Under the pieces are notes generated by a model, which saw nothing but the letters and a program-made list of their open reading frames with translations, did no database searches and was not told where the DNA came from. From Stereum hirsutum FP-91666 SS1 (Eukaryota > Basidiomycota > Agaricomycetes > Russulales > Stereaceae), in contig NW_006763141.1 of NCBI RefSeq assembly GCF_000264905.1, positions 1,339,295 through 1,377,529 on the forward strand: a DNA stretch of 38,235 bases, written 5' to 3'. Shown here in pieces: positions 32,768 to 38,235 of this stretch; position 1 is the first letter of the stretch; the number at the start of each line of letters is the position of its first letter. Made by a program: the position numbers and the translations under genes.

Positions 32768-33976
32768 TCATGTTAAATCAACTCCATGCCACCTAGCTAT
32801 AAGGTCTTTCTCCCCTGCGTCAGCAGCATCCTGTGCTGCACGAATCCGTTCTGCGGCTCTATCGATGCTCTGCACGAGCAACCTGGTCGGCACTTCCTTC
32901 ATACCCTCCATGGAGTTTGACTTGATGGACATGTCCCTCATCATGGCAGTATTACGCTCTAGTTCGTGCAGTAACCCATAAACCTTCGCCGACGACTCCA
33001 TGGCAAATCGAAATGAAGAGCTTGCACTAGCGAGTGTGGCGAAATGGCGCTTCACGTTCGGGGAATCCGCGCGCCCACGAGTCAATTCCTCCCACAAAGC
33101 GGCCAATACGTCGTCCTTGGTGACTGAGTGAAGTGATGCTGAGCTCTGGTACATGAGGTTTTGTATGAGTGATAGGCGCCTCTCAAGACTGCCTAGCACA
33201 AGCGATGTTTCACTGGTTTCTAGGAGCAGCTTTTGGGTACGGAGTGAAAGGGTATCGAGGAAGTCTTGGAAAGTCTTTGCTATGATTTTTGATGACGCAT
33301 GCGGCTTGGTATAGGGAGAGGAATCAGAGTCGTGGTTCCGATTCGTAGTTGATGCCTGAATTGAGCGCGCTGAGAATTCGCTAACTGCGAGAATGCTTCT
33401 GCAATATCAGAAAGTGTTATTCATCGTGTAGTACTGTAAGACTTACGTGTCTGCAAATCCATCAATATGAGCCCTAGACCTCGTCAGCCGACGTCCTAGG
33501 GCTTGTATGTCGGTAGCGACACCACGCAAGGTGGTATACACGACTTCTCTATCTCTCAAGTCACTCGCACTCACTACCGCACACAAGTCCGATGTGGCTA
33601 TCCGTAGGTTCACCAACTCCAAGGCTACCCCTGAGTTTTCGTGTGTGACGTCCAATAATAGTCGCAGAGCTTCGCTCTGTATATTCATCAGCGAGGGGTA
33701 GTATCTTGCGGCGGAGCGGCTACCGTAACTTGGAGAATGGACATTCGAAAAAAAGTTGCCAATATATCCATCCTCAGACTGGCAGAAGAGCGGGAAGTGG
33801 GATGAGCAGAGGATGTTGGTGCTTGTGGTAGCGTGCGGGAAAGATCTCGACAATATGACAGCAATGAAGACGACGAGTAGGGCCTTGGCGGCTCGGATGG
33901 CAGAGATAGACCCCCATCCTTGTTCTCCTGGCTGACGGAGTGCGGAGGCACTTGTCGGTCTGCGATGTCGCTTCAT
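32768..33976 (-). CDS. single-pass membrane protein with long helical domain, 386 aa
   Basis: Two exons (33976-33447 and 33398-32768) are joined by a 48-nt intron with GTAAGT and TTGCAG ends. The split codon gives FADT-SILAVSEFSARS in frame. The N-terminus is basic (MKRHRRPTSASALRQPGE) and is followed by one hydrophobic segment, AKALLVVFIAVIL (about residues 32-44), then a luminal or extracellular candidate region with Cys residues. The rest is predicted largely alpha-helical: LRLLLDVTHENSGVALELVN, LSLRTQKLLLETSETSLVLG, RRLSLIQNLMYQSSASLHSV and a C-terminus RIRAAQDAADAGEKDLIARW. The helices are amphipathic rather than clear coiled coil. No catalytic motif was found and I do not recognise the family. 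Intact reading and clean splicing support a real gene. Confidence 0.75.
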
Positions 33977-34983
33977 ACATTCAAATTATGAGTAATTGAC
34001 ATCAGGTATAGTGGAAAAACGGCGTCACCCTGTCATCACGGTACGAGGTATGTTGCCATTCTGCCTCTGACATGTCTGACCTATTCGTACTATATTTATA
34101 GCCTGCCAGGGTGATGTTAGATATCGAATGAATATGCAACAAGCTATGTATTTCCACACTGACTAGGGATGTGTGCACTGTATGAGAGCTAAGATGTTGG
34201 AGGACTGGACGTTGAGGAGCATGTGAACATTGACGGCGCCTTATCGACTTAGACTGGGAAGGCACCTGACCGCATGGAAGGTAAGGTGAGGAAGATTCAA
34301 AAGCGCCAGATGGGCCAATAGTACGGAGGTATTCGAGCCAGATTTTCACCCAACCATAAGTGCATACATCTCAGCTATGTACTGCAAATTTATCAGCATT
34401 TTTTAAAAGGGGCGATGTGGTTGTCAATGTCGAGCGCGACGACGAGTGCCTGCACCCCGTAATGCAAATTTGCACTTTTGGCGGGCCGGAAGCATTCCGA
34501 CCTATTCCGACACGCGTCGCAAGTCCGTAGTGCAAATAACGCAGGCGTAAGGCCGGTGAACGGCAGGTCCCGCTACTTATCTTTGCTCCAAATGTAAGTA
34601 CCAGTCTAACATATTGGCCACGAGCAGCACAAGATGATCAATTGATCTCATAATTTCGAATTGTTTTCCGGAGCAAACTGCGAGTCAGCGATTGAAGAAT
34701 TAGCAACGTCCCAAGAGTATGTATGACGTGCTACTTCTCCAGCAAGTGAGGGGTCACTGCCGCTGCAGGGCTTCGCCCAGCAGCTTCGTGACCCAAACAT
34801 AGTACATGTATGTCACACTTCACATGCACACCTTGCCGAGGTTACGATCTAAAAACATGAACAGAAATGAACACTCTAGAAACAATTCTGTCATGACTTG
34901 GACTAGCAGTAGATTGACAAAACGGACGTTCACGAACTTGTCACGAACTGTGGCGAACTCAGGCGGGATAGCTGAGTCAGAAA
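33977..34983. other. upstream region, no supported gene
   Basis: This holds the promoter side of the 386-aa gene. A perfect palindrome GCAAATTTGC lies near 34465-34474, and GCATTCCGACC/TATTCCGAC repeats lie near 34490-34512. A 115-codon minus frame (34002-34349) has no domain. Confidence 0.35.
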
Positions 34984-35463
34984 TTGGTCAGCATCTACCA
35001 TATAGGGAAGGTCGTCGCATTACAAGCCAAAAACCGATCGATACTTCCTGTAAGACCCACTACTAAAGTAGCGGGAATTTTCGACATTATTGAGTATTTT
35101 GGTGGTTCATGCATGACATTCGTCAAACAAAGTACCCAAGGACAATTCTATACAGTATCTTCACCTTGTGGAATATTTTCAAGACGAGCGGAAGGGAACT
35201 CGAAGTACAAAGTCGGAATTTGCATTACTATAAAATTTGCAGAACTGGGTCAGGCATATAGTAGTTACGGACGCCAACGTCCCTACGTGATTTACTACTC
35301 AGCCTGCCGGCTGTGTCCGGTTCTCGAGGATCACGTCGAGCCTTTGACTATGTGTGGCGTCAGATGGCCAAGTATTCCGGCGATTAATTTGCTGACGGTA
35401 ACAAGGAGTACGGCCAACCTGAACTGCTGGTGCGATCGTGCTCGTTCATATCCACAAGCCTAA
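34984..35463 (+). other. 159-codon open frame, doubtful
   Basis: The frame is the longest uninterrupted one in the surrounding 2 kb and contains several Cys (SACRLCPVLEDHVE, NLNCWCDRA). Codon use is not clearly biased, there is no domain, and no promoter or splice feature supports it. It is reported only so the stretch is not read as empty. Confidence 0.2.
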
Positions 35464-36928
35464 AACACTGTACATATGTCCCCCCCTTGCCCTCGGCCCG
35501 TCTCTTGGCCAAAGCGAATCTTCTCATAATCAGGTCGTACTCACAGTCAGAACCTAGATGACTGGACAGCCATAGGACCCACAGAACTTGACACCCAATG
35601 TGCAGCCCCGTTCAACGCACCCTGTACCATCCTGACCCCTAATACGCCCCATCTCCATCTGCACGATGGTCCTCGATGATCTTTTATCTGATTGGTGACG
35701 CCGCTACAGGACTAGAGTAAAGGGTAGAGCTCAAGCGAGGGATATAGCAGGCGTGAAGTCGAACCGCTTGATGCGTTGTGGGATGTGCAATCAGCATAGG
35801 ATCGGGCTCTATCACGTACGTTTCCTTTACTCCTTTTCAAGTTTAAACAAATTTGAACGAATATCCATGGAAGCATAGGATGACTGTACCGCTTTTAGAC
35901 TTGAGATTCCATCTGCTTACTGAAATCGCACACCGTCAGCGGCAACATCTTCGCCATTCCTGGTGCTACCTCTGTTTGTCTGTTCGGATTCGTTTTGGCC
36001 TTTCACTCATTTACCAGCTGCGGACTAATTTGATGCTTTTTATCACTTGCCCTCGTCGGCATTCAACTTGGGAAGGGGGAGTAGTGAATGTGTGGGTGTA
36101 CAACATTGGTATGCTCCTTTCTCTGTTTCTGCGCCACAATGATTCATATTTTGCCCGCCTCTGTTCCACCTTCCTCTCGTGAATCCACCATTATTCCACC
36201 ACACTCTCGCGCTGCATTAGATTCACTTACACACAATCCTTTCCACGCATGCACGGCTCAACTCGCTAATCGCCCCTGTTCGTCCCTTCTCGCCACACAG
36301 ATATCGCCTCCTCTAAAGGCTGACACTGCTTCGCCCTTAACACTGAGTATCTATTTGACTCTGAGAGGTGGGTCTCTGCCGCCCCTACTACAGCCCTCGG
36401 AAAAGAAGAACCGTCGTCTACAGAGATATCCGGGTTTGTGGAGGTTGGGGTCTACATCCTGTTACGACTGTGTGACCCCAGGTATGTTTTGCTGCGGTCA
36501 GTTTTTTCTTCTAAGTCTTCCATGCCCGATTGTCCCGTGATGTAACGAAATAGCTTCGCCCAAACGCCAAGCTACTCGCAACGGATCAAGTGCTGGGTGT
36601 GTCATTTCGCTGCTGCATAATAACTCACTTAACTCGCTGAATTCTGCCGTAGTGACACTCGATAATCGATGCTATTATATATATACTGCCACCCGCATCT
36701 TACCCCCATGTTAGATGTCTCATATAACGGACAATCAGTGTCGTGTATGTCATTGACATAGACCATATCCTCCCTTACTTCTCGACTCAATTATTTTCGT
36801 GCTAGTTCTCACTGTCATCCTTTGGCTCTGCGATGTGGGATCGCACTTCGCTTGTGGCACGTCGCCCTAATACCGTGGGATCAGGCAATTCGACCTGATG
36901 GCAATGTTGGTCTGTATGCGTCACCTTG
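35464..36928. other. no supported gene; scattered coding-like pieces
   Basis: A + strand piece near 35700-35820 reads RRYRTRVKGRAQARDIAG and RLMRCGMCNQHR and ends at a GTACGT donor-like site. Another at 36330-36480 reads EYLFDSERWVSAAPTTALGK and SSTEISGFVEVGVYILLRL. They could not be chained into a gene. TATATATA near 36678 is a possible promoter element but has no linked start. Confidence 0.25.
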
Positions 36929-37144
36929 TCACGTGTCATCGCCTCTGGCGAACATCTCGACGTTCTTCATCTCCTTCAACATCTTGCTCGAAAGCGATAC
37001 CAGTTCCTGTGCGAGATTGGATGCATTTGCCTCATTGATCACCGTGTCAATGATATCAATAAGTGTCTGTTGCGCTTCGTCTTCCTTCTCCTTTTTGTCT
37101 CGATAATTTTGGAAAGACTCGTCTTCAGGACATCGCCATCCGTT
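36929..37144 (-). CDS. terminal exon of a charged helical protein (tentative)
   Basis: After an acceptor-like CATTTAG (ending at 37145) the minus strand is open for 72 codons to a TGA at 36929. It reads FQNYRDKKEKEDEAQQTLID, IIDTVINEANASNLAQELVS and LSSKMLKEMKNVEMFARG. The heptad-like spacing and charge pattern suggest a helical or coiled-coil C-terminus. The same frame further upstream (37220-37330) reads REGEAVVRNSAESARNVAQI before a TAG, so an earlier exon is plausible, but no good donor was found. The gene may be partial or decayed. Confidence 0.35.
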   Translation of the reverse strand, partial: NGWRCPEDESFQNYRDKKEKEDEAQQTLIDIIDTVINEANASNLAQELVSLSSKMLKEMKNVEMFARGDDT

Positions 37145-37468
37145 CTAAATGTCTTTTCGATCGACAGTATCGTCGCCTTCCATATAATCTAGTGTTCTTT
37201 GCTTTTCCCTTCTTTCCTATGATATTGACCGTCCAATTTGTGCGACGTTGCGAGCGCTTTCCGCCGAATTGCGCACGACTGCCTCTCCTTCACGCTCTCG
37301 GTCAGAGAACTTGATGTGATAATCACAAGTCCGTGTACAAACTGTGGAGACAGCCACCCAGCCGCTCTCACGTGCTCTTCTCCGAGTACTTGCATATCGC
37401 CGAGTCAAGTCGACGAGTTGCGGCGTGCTTCACGTTCCCTTAGTCCGCTGTGACTATATGAAAGGGAT

Positions 37469-37860
37469 TCACGAGTGATTCACCCGAGCTGTGACGTCGT
37501 CTGCACGGTAACATCTTGTGAAAAACCATCCAAATGAAACCTGATACGGGGCTCTGGAAAGAGGCTTGTGGGTCCAATACGGGCGTGAAGATAGGTAAGA
37601 TATAGCATATACCAGACTGTGACACGTGTAGTATAGTCCACGCCACGACAGTAGTGTTTGAGCTGAACGGAAACTCTCCGAGTCCATCGCAGAAGAGAGC
37701 GAGCAAGATATAAGGAAGGCGACGGTGTCATTGATGGCCAAGGGTAAAGGAAGAAGTAAGTCACAGCTATGCTCGTATACAGGCTGCAGGTTCTCAGTGA
37801 AGAAATATACGTCATCTCCAGCTATGCCCTCGCCCACTTCAAACGCCTTCTATTTGATAG
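37469..37860 (-). other. open exon-like frame, family unknown
   Basis: Starting after an AAATAG acceptor-like site, the minus strand stays open: AFEVGEGIAGDDVYFFTENL, then CDLLLPLPLAINDTVAFLIS and LLSWRGLYYTCHSLVYAISY, to a TGA at 37469. A second frame over the same bases is also open (ending SQDVTVQTTSQLG). The two frames compete and no splice partner was found, so neither is called as a gene. Confidence 0.25.
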
Positions 37861-37912
37861 ACAATAGTGGGAGTTAGAAGATATTCCTGATGGGATAGAC
37901 AAAATTACACAC

Positions 37913-38235
37913 CTATGAAAAGCTCCATAGCGACAGACAACCGGAGAACAATCCCAATACATAGACTGCAAGGATCTTGATAATCTCTGCTAGCTGATGA
38001 AGACATCCATAACCAGATTATACAGCGTAGCTTGCTGCCACATACCTCCGCTTGCAGAATCAGAGTGGCTGAGTGCGCTACTACGTCAACCAGTACTCTC
38101 ATCATGGATATAGCCATATTCTGCACAGCTGTAGCTAGTATGCCCATGCTGGGCACACTCGGAGCCTGCAACTTTCTCGCTGTGACAATTACCTACACGC
38201 CAGCTGATGGCAGGTCGATACTCGTACAGACCGTA
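37913..38235 (-). CDS. C-terminally anchored small membrane protein, 5' end outside window
   Basis: The last two exons are 38165-38046 (40 codons) and 37993-37913 (26 codons plus TAG), separated by a 52-nt intron (38045-37994) with GTATGT and CATCAG ends; the junction is phase 0. The protein reads APSVPSMGILATAVQNMAIS, MMRVLVDVVAHSATLILQAE, then LAEIIKILAVYVLGLFSGCL and SLWSFS. The final segment is a strong C-terminal transmembrane helix with a tail of at most a few residues, as in tail-anchored proteins. An acceptor at 38166 (GTTGCAG) implies at least one exon further upstream, beyond the edge or within the last 70 bases; the Met in exon 38165-38046 is an alternative start. The family is not recognised. 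Confidence 0.5.

Overview
The window looks like nuclear DNA of a filamentous basidiomycete, probably Agaricomycetes. The intact genes are cut by short introns of 48-102 nt with GT..AG ends. The recognisable proteins are an SREBP-type bHLH membrane transcription factor with a fungal C-terminal domain, a CFP1/Spp1-type COMPASS PHD protein, an F-box/leucine-rich protein, a cytochrome P450 and an FAD monooxygenase. No rRNA, convincing tRNA, CRISPR array or bacterial operon was seen.

Left part (1-12 kb). A fragment of a cytochrome P450 (about 600-1560, +) is followed by a long, heavily damaged copy of the Set1/COMPASS subunit Spp1 (about 2293-6300, +). That copy carries in-frame stops, homopolymer frame slips, two damaged PHD-finger zinc ligands and a mutated splice donor. 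After it come two MITEs of exactly 267 bp with 3-bp target duplications, a 97-bp relative, and a 145-bp long-TIR element, set in DNA with only weak coding signal.

Middle (12-29 kb). A nearly intact SREBP homologue (12677-16236, -) can be resolved into four exons. Its frame is broken by one nucleotide between exons 1 and 2, and its 5' end is unresolved. Next is a repeat-rich, decayed stretch (16.8-28.2 kb): hairpin clusters, inverted and tandem repeats, coding relics of unknown family, a dead FAD-dependent monooxygenase (22956-24623, -) and two more TIR elements.

Right part (29-38 kb). Genes are intact again: a 582-aa F-box/LRR protein (29645-31512, -), a 386-aa single-pass helical membrane protein (32768-33976, -) and the 3' end of a small C-terminally anchored membrane protein running off the edge (37913-38235, -). 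A short helical, charged coding segment lies between the last two.

No new multi-gene system could be demonstrated. The strongest theme is mosaic decay: conserved regulatory and metabolic genes are broken next to intact genes and small DNA transposons. Some lesions sit in homopolymers and could be assembly error. Others, such as Cys to Arg, Cys to stop and splice donor GT to AT, are substitutions that polishing would not be expected to remove.
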